Below, one piece after another: positions 7,993 to 16,798 of a stretch of 64,000 bases of DNA. The stretch comes from Streptomyces liliifuscus (GTDB lineage Bacteria; Actinomycetota; Actinomycetes; Streptomycetales; Streptomycetaceae): the NCBI RefSeq assembly GCF_016598615.1, contig NZ_CP066831.1, positions 2,914,001 through 2,978,000 on the forward strand, in the 5' to 3' direction. The translations under genes were made by a program, and so were the position numbers. A model generated the notes under the pieces. That model saw only the letters and a list, made by a program, of their open reading frames with translations, was not told the DNA's origin and made no database searches. How positions within the stretch are numbered: the first letter of the stretch is position 1; the number at the start of each line of letters is the position of its first letter.

Positions 7993-10595
7993 TGGAAACC
8001 CCGGAACCAGTCGGGGCGGTGGAACGGCCAACGCCATATCCGGCGGGCGTGCCGCCGTGACAGCACCGTTCCCGACGCCGGGGAAATGGACACGGACGCG
8101 GAGGCGGACGGCGGCAGCGCTGCGGACGACTGCGGCTCGGACGATCGCGGCGGCTCTCCGGAATGCGTCCTGCCGTGCAGGGCGGCCCGTAGCCGGACGT
8201 GGTGGTAGGCCTCCATCTCATGGAACTCGTCCAACCAGCGCACGGTCCGGCGCCCCCGCTCGCCGCGGTGCAGGGCACCGTAGAGGGCCAGGTCCAGGTC
8301 GGGAGCGGCGAAGTGCAACTGAGCGGCGAGGGAGTAGGCGGCCCACGGGCCGTTGTCGTGGATGAACGTCTCTACGGCATTGAGCAGTTGCGAGCTGATG
8401 ACACCGCCCGGCGAGCCGGCGGCGATCACCCGGGCCAGCCGCTCCATGGACTGCTGGGTGCGCACCGCGCCGCGGAACTCCTGGACCGGCCGCAGCCAGT
8501 GGAGGTGGGCCCTCCCGCTCAGGTTCGTCACGATGCGGCCGGGCAGGTCGAGTTGGAGCCACAGGGCGTGGTCGTCGGCGATCCGTGGGTCCAGGCGGTC
8601 GCACACGAGGTGTTCCATGGTGGGCAGTTGCCGCATCAGCAGGGTCAGAGCCTGCCAGCAGTCGTCGTCGGGGACGTCCCCGAGCAGGGTTTCGGTCACG
8701 ACCCTCTTCGCCGTCGCGTCGCCGTTGAGGAGGTGGCTCAGGGCGGCCACGTACGTGTCCCGGGTGCCGGAGTCGGTCAGGCGCCGGAACCGGGACATCC
8801 CGCGGGGGCTTCCGGCGCCGTCGGTCGCGCACAGGGCACACAGCAGGTCGGCGGCGGCGGCCGTCTCCGGCCGCAGGTCCGCGTCAGCAGGCGGGGCGAG
8901 CCGCTCCAGTTGGGAAAGGAGCCGTGCCGCCCCATGTTCCGCCGGAGCCTGGGCGATCTGCCGCAGACGGGGCCACAGGAGGGCCACGGCCGCCGACCGG
9001 TTCTGGTCCACGACGACGTCGAGGGCACTCTCCCAGGCCTCCTCGTGCGCCGCCATGAACTCGGCCGCGTCCCGCTCCGTCGCCCGCTCGGCACCGGGCC
9101 GCCCGGTGAGGACGGCGGCGAACCGCAGCCATCCGGTCGAGCCGCCGGCGGTGAGGCCCTCCGCCCGGTCCACGAGCCGCACGAGCGACGCCACGTCGCG
9201 GCCACGATGCGCCAGCCAGGTGCCGAGCCAGGCCAGTCCCGTCTCGCGGTCGCGGATCAGGAGGGCGTCGACGCTCACCGGTGTCCGGCCCATGGTCCGT
9301 TCCACCATGTAGACAAGGGTTCCGGTCCACTCGTGGCTCTGGTGCGGAGCGGTCACCAGCACGGTCAGCAACTCCTCGAAGACGCCCGGGAGTTCCGTCT
9401 CCAGGCTGCGCGTCAGCTCCAGGTGACCCCGCGCCCGTTCGATCGCCTCCCCCGTGGAGCCGAGAGCGAGCACGTCCTCGGCCAGCACGTTCGGGACGGA
9501 GCGGCTCCAGTACCGCCGTAGCAGCGTCTGCGCGAGCCCGTCGGCCGCCCCCTGCGACGCGCACCGGGCGAGGTAGGGCACGAGCACGGCGAGCCGATGC
9601 TCACCGAGCGAGTCCATCGCGTACTGCGTCAGAAGCTGCTCCACGTCGTTCAGGTCGCCGTGGCCGTGCCGGATCGCCTCGATCACGGAGTCCAGCAGGT
9701 CGGCCCGGCGCAGTACCCGCAGTGCCTCTCCCGGGCTTCGCAGGGGGATGACCTCGGTCCAGCCCAGCAGATGGTCGACCAGCTCGGCGGTGGGGCGGGG
9801 CTTTGCGCGCAGGCGGAGCAGTTCGGTCAGGTAGCTGCGGGCCGTGTCGCTCTGGGGTTCGGGTGGGCTGCCCGTCCCGAGCCTCACCTCCACCTGCCCC
9901 GACCTCGGGGCGGCCGCGAAGACCAGTCGCACCTCGTGGTCGGCCCGTCCGGTCCAGGTCGCGGCACTCAGCCATGAACGGCAGCCGTACGGCAGCAGCG
10001 CACAGACGGCGTCGAGGATGCGCACCCGCTCGTCGACGTCCGGGAGCATCGCCCCGGGTGGCGGCACGATCGCCACCTGACGGTTGTCGAGCAGCAGCGC
10101 CACGGTGCGCGCGGCCCATTCGAAACCCAACTCGTCCACAAGGCGGGCGAGTTGCTCACCCGTCGAGCGGGCCACTGACAGCGGGACCGCGGCGCCCGAC
10201 AGTGGTTGGTCGTCGCGAGGCAGCGCCTCGTCCAGCGCGGACCAGGTCAGCCGGGCCGTCCCGGCCTGCGACCAGTCGAGCAGGAACAGGCGCCAGGCAT
10301 AGCTGGGAGAACCGGTGCCGTCCCGGCTTCCGTCCCAGGTGGTCTCGACGGTCGCGCAGACCGGGGTGGGGTCGGTTCCGACACTGCCCAGAAAGACCCG
10401 CCAGGGCAGCACGGCCGCCGGTTCGCGGCTGTCCGGGCTGCCCGTGGTGGCACCCCACAGGTACGTCTCGGCCCGGTCCGTCGGCAGACTGCCGTCGAGG
10501 ACCTCGTAGCCCATCACCTGCCCCGGGTACTTGCCCAGCACCGCCCAGTCCGCGGTGAGCCGTCCGGCCCCCGGACCGGCGTTCACCGCCGCCAC
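7989..10595 (-). CDS. Large GTPase-associated protein, GAP1-N2-like
   Basis: 868 aa, soluble, no signal or membrane segment. The N-terminal ~220 residues (VMGYEVLDGS, YAWRLFLLDWSQAGTARLTW, LLPYGCRSWLSAATWTG) look like what I recall as GTPase-associated protein 1 N-terminal domain type 2. The rest is a long alpha-helical, repeat-like region. GAP1 proteins are known mainly as genomic partners of double-GTPases; a P-loop GTPase gene lies immediately upstream here, which supports the call. Two starts are possible: GTG at 10595 with a GGAGGG site 8 nt upstream (chosen), or GTG at 10586, which would give the 4-nt overlap seen at the other junctions but lacks a well-placed ribosome site. Biochemical function is unknown. 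Confidence 0.7.
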   Translation of the reverse strand: MAAVNAGPGAGRLTADWAVLGKYPGQVMGYEVLDGSLPTDRAETYLWGATTGSPDSREPAAVLPWRVFLGSVGTDPTPVCATVETTWDGSRDGTGSPSYAWRLFLLDWSQAGTARLTWSALDEALPRDDQPLSGAAVPLSVARSTGEQLARLVDELGFEWAARTVALLLDNRQVAIVPPPGAMLPDVDERVRILDAVCALLPYGCRSWLSAATWTGRADHEVRLVFAAAPRSGQVEVRLGTGSPPEPQSDTARSYLTELLRLRAKPRPTAELVDHLLGWTEVIPLRSPGEALRVLRRADLLDSVIEAIRHGHGDLNDVEQLLTQYAMDSLGEHRLAVLVPYLARCASQGAADGLAQTLLRRYWSRSVPNVLAEDVLALGSTGEAIERARGHLELTRSLETELPGVFEELLTVLVTAPHQSHEWTGTLVYMVERTMGRTPVSVDALLIRDRETGLAWLGTWLAHRGRDVASLVRLVDRAEGLTAGGSTGWLRFAAVLTGRPGAERATERDAAEFMAAHEEAWESALDVVVDQNRSAAVALLWPRLRQIAQAPAEHGAARLLSQLERLAPPADADLRPETAAAADLLCALCATDGAGSPRGMSRFRRLTDSGTRDTYVAALSHLLNGDATAKRVVTETLLGDVPDDDCWQALTLLMRQLPTMEHLVCDRLDPRIADDHALWLQLDLPGRIVTNLSGRAHLHWLRPVQEFRGAVRTQQSMERLARVIAAGSPGGVISSQLLNAVETFIHDNGPWAAYSLAAQLHFAAPDLDLALYGALHRGERGRRTVRWLDEFHEMEAYHHVRLRAALHGRTHSGEPPRSSEPQSSAALPPSASASVSISPASGTVLSRRHARRIWRWPFHRPDWFRGFQ

Positions 10596-11860
10596 CCCGT
10601 ACGCCCTCCGCTGGAGGCCCGGATCCTGCGCTCGAGCTCCGTCAGCGGCTCCAGTACGTTGATGGGCTCGGGGGACGTGCAGATCCGGGGTGCGCCGTTG
10701 ACGATCTCCACGTTGGCGTAGTTGCGGTAGTCGAAGACGTGCTGCGGGTTCAGCCGGAACCCGATGGCGGACGTCGCGTAGTACCTGACGCGCTCGGGGT
10801 GGAAGTACGCGGCCAGCCCGTCACGCACCAGCCTCGCGGTGGAGCCGCGGAAGTCGTTGCAGAGCCACTGGAAGTAGCCCTCCGCGAGGTGTTCGGGGAC
10901 GCGCGGAAGCTGGGAGCCGACGGTGTCCTGGGTGACCCAGCCCGCCTCGACCGCGGGCCGGAAGATGTCCGGGTGGTCGAACTTGGCGATGCAGACCGAG
11001 ACATGGTGCGGCAGACGGCCCCGATAGTGCCCGCCGGCGTTCCTGATGCGGTTGTTCAGCTCGTTCAGCGTGGCGAAGAAGAAGGTCAGGCTCTGGCTCG
11101 CCTCCGAGGCGTCCCCCAGCGGGTCGAAGAGGTAGAGCAGGCCCTGGGCACCGGCGAGTTGATCAAGCACCTTGGCGTGCAGCGGGTTGTTCGGCTTGAA
11201 CGACTCACCCGGCGCGTCCTGGATCTCCAGGACGAAGCTGGCGTCCCGAAGTCGTTTGCGCATCATCCCCGTGGTGGGCTCCTGGCCCTGGAACGACCAG
11301 CTCATGCCTTCGAGGGCCGTGGTGTTGATGGGAAAGCCCTTCTCGATCGCCAGCTTCGTCACGCTGTCGTTGAGAAACGCGTTGGCCTCCGCCGTCATCC
11401 CTCCGATCAGCCAGTTGCCCTCCCCGTGCCGCTGGAACTGCATCGCCGCTATCGGCAGCGCCGCCAGGTACGTCGTCTTCCCGGACCTCGGCGCCCCCCA
11501 CAGCCCGATCCGGACGCGATCAGCGGCGGTGCCGTCCTCCTGCCTCGCCGTCGGGATCCGCAGCGGTTCGAGGTTGCCGTCCTGCACGGGCGGCAACGAC
11601 ATCGGCGCGGGCTGGGGCGGGAACATGGGCGTGGGTCCGGCATCGGACCGCCCCTGCCCCGAGGGAGGCACCGACCGGGGAGACCAGGGGCGCGGCGGTG
11701 CCTCCGGCGGCGCGTCGGCGGGCCGGGGCCCGGCCGGCCCGGCGGCCGCGTCGGACGCGCTGTTCGGACCGATCGTCGGCGGGTCCGTCGGCGGCGGAGG
11801 GCTGCCCGACGGACGGCCCTCGTCCGGTTCCCGGTTGGGGTCCCAAAGTTGTGCGGACAT
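10583..11860 (-). CDS. P-loop GTPase (double-GTPase 2-like) with proline-rich N-terminus
   Basis: 425 aa. Residues 1-115 are Pro/Gly-rich and probably disordered. The P-loop is RIGLWGAPRSGKTTYL around residues 117-132, a G3-like motif LEIQDAPGES lies at 211-220, and VCIAKFD at 289-295 sits where a G4 (N/T)KxD motif is expected, with Ala-Lys in place of Asn-Lys. This fits TRAFAC-like GTPases of the type found beside GAP1 proteins. GAGGAGA stands 6 nt before the ATG at 11860. It is 28 bp downstream of the zinc-ribbon gene and overlaps the GAP1-like gene by 13 nt, so the two are likely co-translated. The GTP preference is inferred from family resemblance, not shown. Confidence 0.75.
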   Translation of the reverse strand: MSAQLWDPNREPDEGRPSGSPPPPTDPPTIGPNSASDAAAGPAGPRPADAPPEAPPRPWSPRSVPPSGQGRSDAGPTPMFPPQPAPMSLPPVQDGNLEPLRIPTARQEDGTAADRVRIGLWGAPRSGKTTYLAALPIAAMQFQRHGEGNWLIGGMTAEANAFLNDSVTKLAIEKGFPINTTALEGMSWSFQGQEPTTGMMRKRLRDASFVLEIQDAPGESFKPNNPLHAKVLDQLAGAQGLLYLFDPLGDASEASQSLTFFFATLNELNNRIRNAGGHYRGRLPHHVSVCIAKFDHPDIFRPAVEAGWVTQDTVGSQLPRVPEHLAEGYFQWLCNDFRGSTARLVRDGLAAYFHPERVRYYATSAIGFRLNPQHVFDYRNYANVEIVNGAPRICTSPEPINVLEPLTELERRIRASSGGRTGWRR

Positions 11861-11888
11861 CGCGTTCTCCTCGTACCGGAACGGAAAT

Positions 11889-13814
11889 TCAGATCAGTGG
11901 TGTCGCGAAGGCCAGGCGGCAGGGCGGGCCTTCGAGGCGCCAGGGCGGGGTGAGCGCCCCGGCCACGTCGGCAGCGGAGTCCCTGCCGGGGTGGAAGGAG
12001 CCCTCGGCGGAGAGCTCGGCCCAGGCCTCTTCGGCATAGCGGCGAGCCGCGAGGCCCGGACCGTCGTGCTGCGGTGGGCCGGTCACGGGGTCGGCCCGGG
12101 TGATCACCCGCACCCCGGCGGCGCGCAGCCGGCCCAGCTCGGTGCGCCAGTCGGCGCCGAGCGGACAGGCCGGGTGGATGCCGTGCTGCTTGGGCTGCGC
12201 GGGTGGCCGGCGCGCCACGACCAGGAGGACCCGCCGTACGTCCTCCCTGCGAGCGCCCGGCTCGCCGCCGGCGCGGACGGCGCCCAGCGCGTCCTCGAGC
12301 GAGGACGCCAGATCCTGGCCTCGCCGGGCGGGCCGCCAGCCGGCCAGAGCCGCGAGAGTGGCGGCGGGTGAACCGGCCGGGATCGGGGGCAGCACGGTCA
12401 TGCCGCGGGGGGTGTGACTGCTCTCATGGATCTGGTGGTCGTAGTGGCCGACCGCGCCGGTGCGGACGGCCGTGCCGGTCTCGTCGTGCCGGGCCAGTGC
12501 GAGGACGAGGTCCCGGACGAACGCCAGGCGTTCCTCGGTCTCCGTCCGCTCCGCGCCGCTGAGTTCGACGGTGAAGTGGAGTTCCAGGGCCGGCGGGCGC
12601 AGGATGCGGTGGGGCAGGCGGGTGAGCAGGGCGGACACCTCGGCGGCGACGGCGCCATGGCCGGCACGCGGCACGCCGCTGCGGGTGTCGGCGAGTTCGA
12701 CCTCGCCGGGGCCGCGCAGCACGAATCTCAGCCGGACCTGCTCCAGCGCGCCAACGGGTGCCTCGTGCAGGGCGACGGGCAGGGCGCCGCTGCCGTCGGG
12801 CGCGGGCCGCCCCACGAACACCGGGAGCTTCAGAGGCTCGCCGCCGCCGATCCCGCCGTGCACGGTGACCTCGGCGGTGGCCGTCTCTCCGCGTCCGAGG
12901 CGGATGCCCGCGGGAAAGAGTGTGTGGTGGTACGTGGCCACCGCGCCGGTGTCGTGGTCGGCGAGGGCCAGTACGAGGATGTGGTCGACGAGCAGGGGCG
13001 CGGTGCGCAGCACCTCGCGCACGGCGTCGGCGGTCGTGCCCTGGGCGGCGACCGCACCGCCGCGCCGGAGTTCGGCCCGCAGAGGGTACGCGGTGCGCAC
13101 GGCGTCGGCCGCCCGCTCCAGCAGGCCCCATCCGGAACGTGACGTCAGCAGCACGACGGAGTGCTCGTACGAGGGCGGGATGTACGCCTTGAGCCAGTGC
13201 AGGACCGTCGTGTCGAATTCCGCGCGGGAGACCGGCTGCAGGGTGCCGACACCACCGGCGAGCTGAAATCTGCGTATATCTTCGTGGCTGTCGAGTATCG
13301 GCGCCACGGAAATCCACTTGGCGCTTCCCGCATCGACCTGCCGGGGTATTCCTCCTTCTCCGATCGACACCTTGATCATGCCCACTTCATCGGGCGTGAA
13401 TTCGATGAAGAGTAACTCCTTGGCGCGATGACCAAACAGATTGTCGATAACGTCTCGATATTCCATGGGGATTGCGTCGGAACCAGGTCCCGCCGACTTC
13501 ACCGACGAATCCCGGGAATCGTCTTTGTGTTTTTCCCCGGGCCTCGGCGGCCCTCCCCTGATCACGGCCGCGAGCCGATCGCCGACGACGCCGGGCCCGC
13601 GGTCCGCGATTCCCGTCGACAGCCGCGCCGCCCGCACGTCCCAGGCATGTCCGGCCGCCTCGATCGCCGACCGGGCACGCTGGACGTCCTCCGAGGTCAG
13701 CTCCCCCAGGACCGGGTCGTCATGGAGCCGCCAGCGGCAGACCTCACAGAACTCCTCATTCTGTGCGGGAGTTCTGCACACAGGGCAGGCCTGATCAATA
13801 AAGGATTCCCCCAT
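11889..13814 (-). CDS. Zinc-ribbon protein of unknown function, first gene of the operon
   Basis: 641 aa. It opens with a four-cysteine zinc ribbon (Cys10, Cys13, Cys23, Cys26: CPVC...CEVC). A long region of unknown fold follows. The C-terminal third has alternating strands and helices (LELHFTVELSGAE, VRRVLLVVARRPP) that resemble a VWA-like fold without a DxSxS MIDAS. There is no membrane segment. A GGGGAGAG site precedes the ATG at 13814. As the promoter-proximal gene it may be the sensor or specificity component; this is inference from position and the metal-binding head. Not recognised as a named family. Confidence 0.75.
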   Translation of the reverse strand: MGESFIDQACPVCRTPAQNEEFCEVCRWRLHDDPVLGELTSEDVQRARSAIEAAGHAWDVRAARLSTGIADRGPGVVGDRLAAVIRGGPPRPGEKHKDDSRDSSVKSAGPGSDAIPMEYRDVIDNLFGHRAKELLFIEFTPDEVGMIKVSIGEGGIPRQVDAGSAKWISVAPILDSHEDIRRFQLAGGVGTLQPVSRAEFDTTVLHWLKAYIPPSYEHSVVLLTSRSGWGLLERAADAVRTAYPLRAELRRGGAVAAQGTTADAVREVLRTAPLLVDHILVLALADHDTGAVATYHHTLFPAGIRLGRGETATAEVTVHGGIGGGEPLKLPVFVGRPAPDGSGALPVALHEAPVGALEQVRLRFVLRGPGEVELADTRSGVPRAGHGAVAAEVSALLTRLPHRILRPPALELHFTVELSGAERTETEERLAFVRDLVLALARHDETGTAVRTGAVGHYDHQIHESSHTPRGMTVLPPIPAGSPAATLAALAGWRPARRGQDLASSLEDALGAVRAGGEPGARREDVRRVLLVVARRPPAQPKQHGIHPACPLGADWRTELGRLRAAGVRVITRADPVTGPPQHDGPGLAARRYAEEAWAELSAEGSFHPGRDSAADVAGALTPPWRLEGPPCRLAFATPLI

Positions 13815-14762
13815 TGGACGACTCTCCCCGCTGCGGCATACCGATCCCCTTCACCGTTCTGCCGCTTGATCCCCCTGGACGCCGCACTGGATCCCCATCC
13901 GCGCGTGCGCCAGTCAGAAGCACTCGCCCCCGAGGTGCATCATGATGGCACAGCGGGAAGCGATACGACGCCCCTCTGGCGGAATTTTCATTACGATCAT
14001 TTCGCCCCGCCCCAACACCCTCACGGACTTAAGAGAACTCTTGTTCACATTATTCATGAGGGGCGCCGGAGAGCACGGGATTCCCCCGAAACCACTCGCC
14101 GGCCACGTTCGCTTTCGAACGAAAAGGCATCCCTTCCGGTCCCGAAGTGGAAGGGATTCGGAACATCTGCGACTCAAGCAGTCACAGTGGCGCTTGTGCC
14201 ATGCGATGCACAACGGTGGGCGCCGCCAGGGGCGCAGGTACGCGCGGGTAGGGGCAGTGGTGCCGGCCCCAGCGGGAGTCGCATGCCGGCAGCCGGGCGC
14301 CCCGGATGGACGCCATCGACCTGGGCACCGGCAAGCCACTTGGGGACAAGGGCGGTTCGGACTCTCCGGCCGGTTCTGGATTCCACGCCGAGGAACCCGA
14401 TGACTCGCTCGCGCCGACCGCGCGCAGAAATACCGACAGGTGGCGCGCGCCCCACTTCCAAGACCCTCGCGCAGACGCACGGCACCCGCGCGACAACAAG
14501 ACGGTTTACGCCTGGCGGCTCCCCTCAGAACAGGCCGGCAGGGCACTCCCGAGATTCAACCCGGCAATTTTCGGACGCCCGGGGCCTCATTCGGGCCAGC
14601 GCGTCCGCCCAAAAGCCCGGATGTCATATGTCCCGACCCGAGAAAGCGGAGCATCAGGCCGTATGTCGGGATCAGTCCACGTCCGGGTCAGTCGCGGCGC
14701 AAAGAAGGGGAGCGGTTTTCCCGCGCCGCATCCTCCTGACACACGCGGGTTCGGCGATGCGC
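13815..14762. other. ~0.95-kb gene-poor region upstream of the eight-gene operon
   Basis: No frame here has convincing actinobacterial codon bias plus a ribosome site. Long open frames on both strands appear to be by-products of high GC. The stretch 13981-14060 is clearly more AT-rich than the rest and contains a short inverted repeat, AAGAGAACTCTT, at 14031-14042 (5-bp arms). This is the most likely place for the promoter and operator of the minus-strand operon. A weak 47-codon minus-strand ORF (13914-14057) is listed separately. Confidence 0.5.
13914..14057 (-). CDS. Possible 47-aa peptide just upstream of the operon (doubtful)
   Basis: An ATG at 14057 opens a 47-codon frame ending 99 bp before the zinc-ribbon gene. 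The peptide starts MNNVNKSSLKSVRV, is basic, and has two cysteines, one three residues and one two residues from features of its C-terminal CAIMMHLGGECF. Codon use is less GC3-biased than in neighbouring genes and no good ribosome site precedes the ATG. It could be a leader or a short bioactive peptide, or merely part of an AT-richer promoter region. I give it low weight. Confidence 0.2.
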   Translation of the reverse strand: MNNVNKSSLKSVRVLGRGEMIVMKIPPEGRRIASRCAIMMHLGGECF

Positions 14763-14800
14763 AAGGATGCCCGCGCAGAACTCTCCACGCGGGCATCCTT
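14763..14800 (-). terminator. Perfect 13-bp-arm hairpin downstream of msrB
   Basis: Arms AAGGATGCCCGCG (14763-14775) and CGCGGGCATCCTT (14788-14800) pair perfectly around a 12-nt loop, 25 bp beyond the msrB stop. No T-run follows, as is common for Streptomyces terminators. Confidence 0.8.
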
Positions 14801-14824
14801 TAGTCCGTCGTCAGCCGGTTGCGG

Positions 14825-15232
14825 TCAGCCCTCGTCCGGCGTGAGCCGCAGCGAGACGCTGTTGATGCAGTACCGCTGGTCGGTGGGGGTCGGATACCCC
14901 TCACCCTCGAACACATGGCCGAGATGCGAACCGCAGCGGGCGCACCGCACCTCCGTGCGCACCATTCCGTGCGACCGGTCGGCGATCAGCTCGACCGCGT
15001 CGGACTCCTTCGGGTCGTAGAAGGACGGCCAGCCGCAGTGCGACTCGAACTTCTCGGTGGAGGTGAAGAGCTCGGCGCCGCAGGCGCGACAGGAGTACAC
15101 GCCCTTCGTCTTGGTGTCGGTGTACTCGCCCTTGAACGCCGGCTCCGTGCCGGCCTGGCGCAGGACCGCGTACTCGGCCGGGTTCAGCTCCGCGCGCCAC
15201 TGCTCGTCCGGCTTTTCGATGTCGTACGACAT
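14825..15232 (-). CDS. msrB: Peptide-methionine (R)-S-oxide reductase
   Basis: 135 aa, normal for MsrB. It reduces the R epimer of methionine sulfoxide in proteins, repairing oxidative damage in the cytosol. Visible hallmarks are two zinc CxxC pairs (Cys48/51 and Cys97/100), the substrate region HCGWPSF, and the catalytic cysteine in RYCINSVSL (Cys122). The ATG at 15232 (MSYDIEKP) is chosen because GAGGGG lies about 9 nt upstream; the TTG three codons earlier would sit on that site. It follows murC by 28 bp and is probably co-transcribed with it. Confidence 0.95.
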   Translation of the reverse strand: MSYDIEKPDEQWRAELNPAEYAVLRQAGTEPAFKGEYTDTKTKGVYSCRACGAELFTSTEKFESHCGWPSFYDPKESDAVELIADRSHGMVRTEVRCARCGSHLGHVFEGEGYPTPTDQRYCINSVSLRLTPDEG

Positions 15233-15260
15233 GAAGCTCAACCCCTCACTACAGGTACGG

Positions 15261-16649
15261 CTACTTCGACAGGCGGGTCAGGATCTCGGGTCCGAGGTCC
15301 GTCACGTCACCCGCGCCCATGGTGAGAACGAGATCACCGGGCTTCGCCATTCCCGCCACCACCGCGGGCACGTCCGCCTTGTCCTTCACCGGCGTCACGT
15401 CCGCGCCCGCGCCCCGGGCCGCCTCGATGATCAGCTCGCTCGTGACGCCCGGGATCGGGTCCTCGCGGGCCGGGTAGATGTCCAGCACGACCGAGGCGTC
15501 CGCCAGGGCCAGGGACTCCCCCATCTCCTTGCCCAGCTCCTGGGTACGGGAGAACAGGTGCGGCTGGAAGACGACCAGGATGCGGGCGTCACCGGCGGCC
15601 GCCCGCATCGCCTCCAGGTCCGCGGTCATCTCCGTCGGGTGGTGCGCGTACGAGTCGATGACCTGCACGCCCGCCGCCTCGCCCTTCAGCTGGAGCCGCC
15701 GCTTCACACCCGTGTACGAGGCGATGGCCGGGGCCAGCTCCGCCGCCGGGATGCCGAGCGCCGCGCCCGCCGCCAGTGCCGCCACCGCGTTGTGCGCGTA
15801 GTGACGGCCCGGGACCGAGACGGCGAAGGTGAGCGGCGAGCCGTCCAGCTCGACGGTCACCTCGCTCTTCAGCCCCTGGGCGACCACGGACAGCACACGC
15901 ACGTCCGCGTCCTCCGACTCGCCGTACGTCACCACCCTCACGTCGTCCGACAGCCGCCGCGTCAGCTCCCGCGCGCCCTCGTGGTCCGCGGTGATCACCA
16001 GCGTGCCGCCGGGCACGATCCTGCCCGCGAACGTCTCGAAGGACTCGTAGATCTCGTCCATGGACGCGTAGTTGGCATGGTGGTCCAGCTCCACGTTCAG
16101 CACGATCGCCACCTCGGGCGCGTACTTGTGGAAGCTGCGGTCCGACTCGTCCGCCTCGGCGACGAAGATCTCGCCCTCGCCGTGCAGGGCGTTGGAGCCG
16201 GGGGCGTCGAGGTCGCCGCCGATCGCGTACGAGGGGTTCAGGCCCAGGGTCGACAGGGACACGGCCAGCATCGACGTCGTGGTCGTCTTGCCGTGCGTGC
16301 CCGCGACCGCGATCGGCCGCAGCCCGTCCATCAGGCGGGCGAGGGCGTCCGAGCGGTGGACGACCGGGATGCCCAGCTCGGCGGCGCGGGCCAGCTCCGG
16401 GTTGTCGGCGCGGATCGCGGACGACACGACCACGCAGGTCGCGTCGTCGGCGAGATGCCCGGCCGCGTGGCCGATGTGCACCGTCGCCCCCAGCGCGCGC
16501 AGGGCCTCGGCGGTCGCGGACTCCTTCGCGTCACTGCCCGCGACCTGCGCCCCGCGCTGCGCGAGGATCTTCGCGATCCCCGACATCCCGGCACCGCCGA
16601 TGCCGATGAAGTGCGGTCGGTCCATGGCGGTGGGAAGACCGGGTGCCAT
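15261..16649 (-). CDS. murC: UDP-N-acetylmuramate--L-alanine ligase
   Basis: 462 aa. Adds L-Ala to UDP-MurNAc at the start of peptidoglycan stem-peptide synthesis, using ATP. The N-terminal UDP-binding glycine motif GIGGAGMSG (residues ~16-24), the Mur ligase P-loop GTHGKTTTT (117-125), and the conserved ADESDRSF and LDHHANY segments are all present, and the length matches the family. The ATG at 16649 has GGGAG 8 nt upstream. Unlike the dcw cluster arrangement, murC stands apart from other mur genes here, paired with msrB. Confidence 0.97.
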   Translation of the reverse strand: MAPGLPTAMDRPHFIGIGGAGMSGIAKILAQRGAQVAGSDAKESATAEALRALGATVHIGHAAGHLADDATCVVVSSAIRADNPELARAAELGIPVVHRSDALARLMDGLRPIAVAGTHGKTTTTSMLAVSLSTLGLNPSYAIGGDLDAPGSNALHGEGEIFVAEADESDRSFHKYAPEVAIVLNVELDHHANYASMDEIYESFETFAGRIVPGGTLVITADHEGARELTRRLSDDVRVVTYGESEDADVRVLSVVAQGLKSEVTVELDGSPLTFAVSVPGRHYAHNAVAALAAGAALGIPAAELAPAIASYTGVKRRLQLKGEAAGVQVIDSYAHHPTEMTADLEAMRAAAGDARILVVFQPHLFSRTQELGKEMGESLALADASVVLDIYPAREDPIPGVTSELIIEAARGAGADVTPVKDKADVPAVVAGMAKPGDLVLTMGAGDVTDLGPEILTRLSK

Positions 16650-16713
16650 AGGTGTTACTCCCAGGATTCGGGTAGGTCGGTGAGCACGCCCAGCCTATTG
16701 GCTGCGGCACCCC

Positions 16714-16770
16714 GCGCCCCCTCAGGGGCGCGGGGAACTGCGCGACCGGCCCCCACGCACCCGCGGCCGA
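16714..16770 (-). repeat. Intergenic stem-loop repeat, copy 1
   Basis: A GCGCCCC-CTCA-GGGGCGC hairpin is followed by GGGGAACTGCGCGACCGG and CCCCCAC. The same core recurs at 25868, 57826, 62786 and 62859. It lies between the 3' end of one gene (16799) and the murC start. It may act as a terminator or a REP-like element. Confidence 0.85.
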
Positions 16771-16798
16771 AACTCACGCACCCATCGGGAGCCCTATG

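Noticed and set aside
13428..15020. 530-aa plus-strand open frame across the operon start, the gene-poor region and msrB
   Set aside because: It runs antisense through two clear minus-strand genes, is low-complexity and has no recognisable domain or ribosome site.
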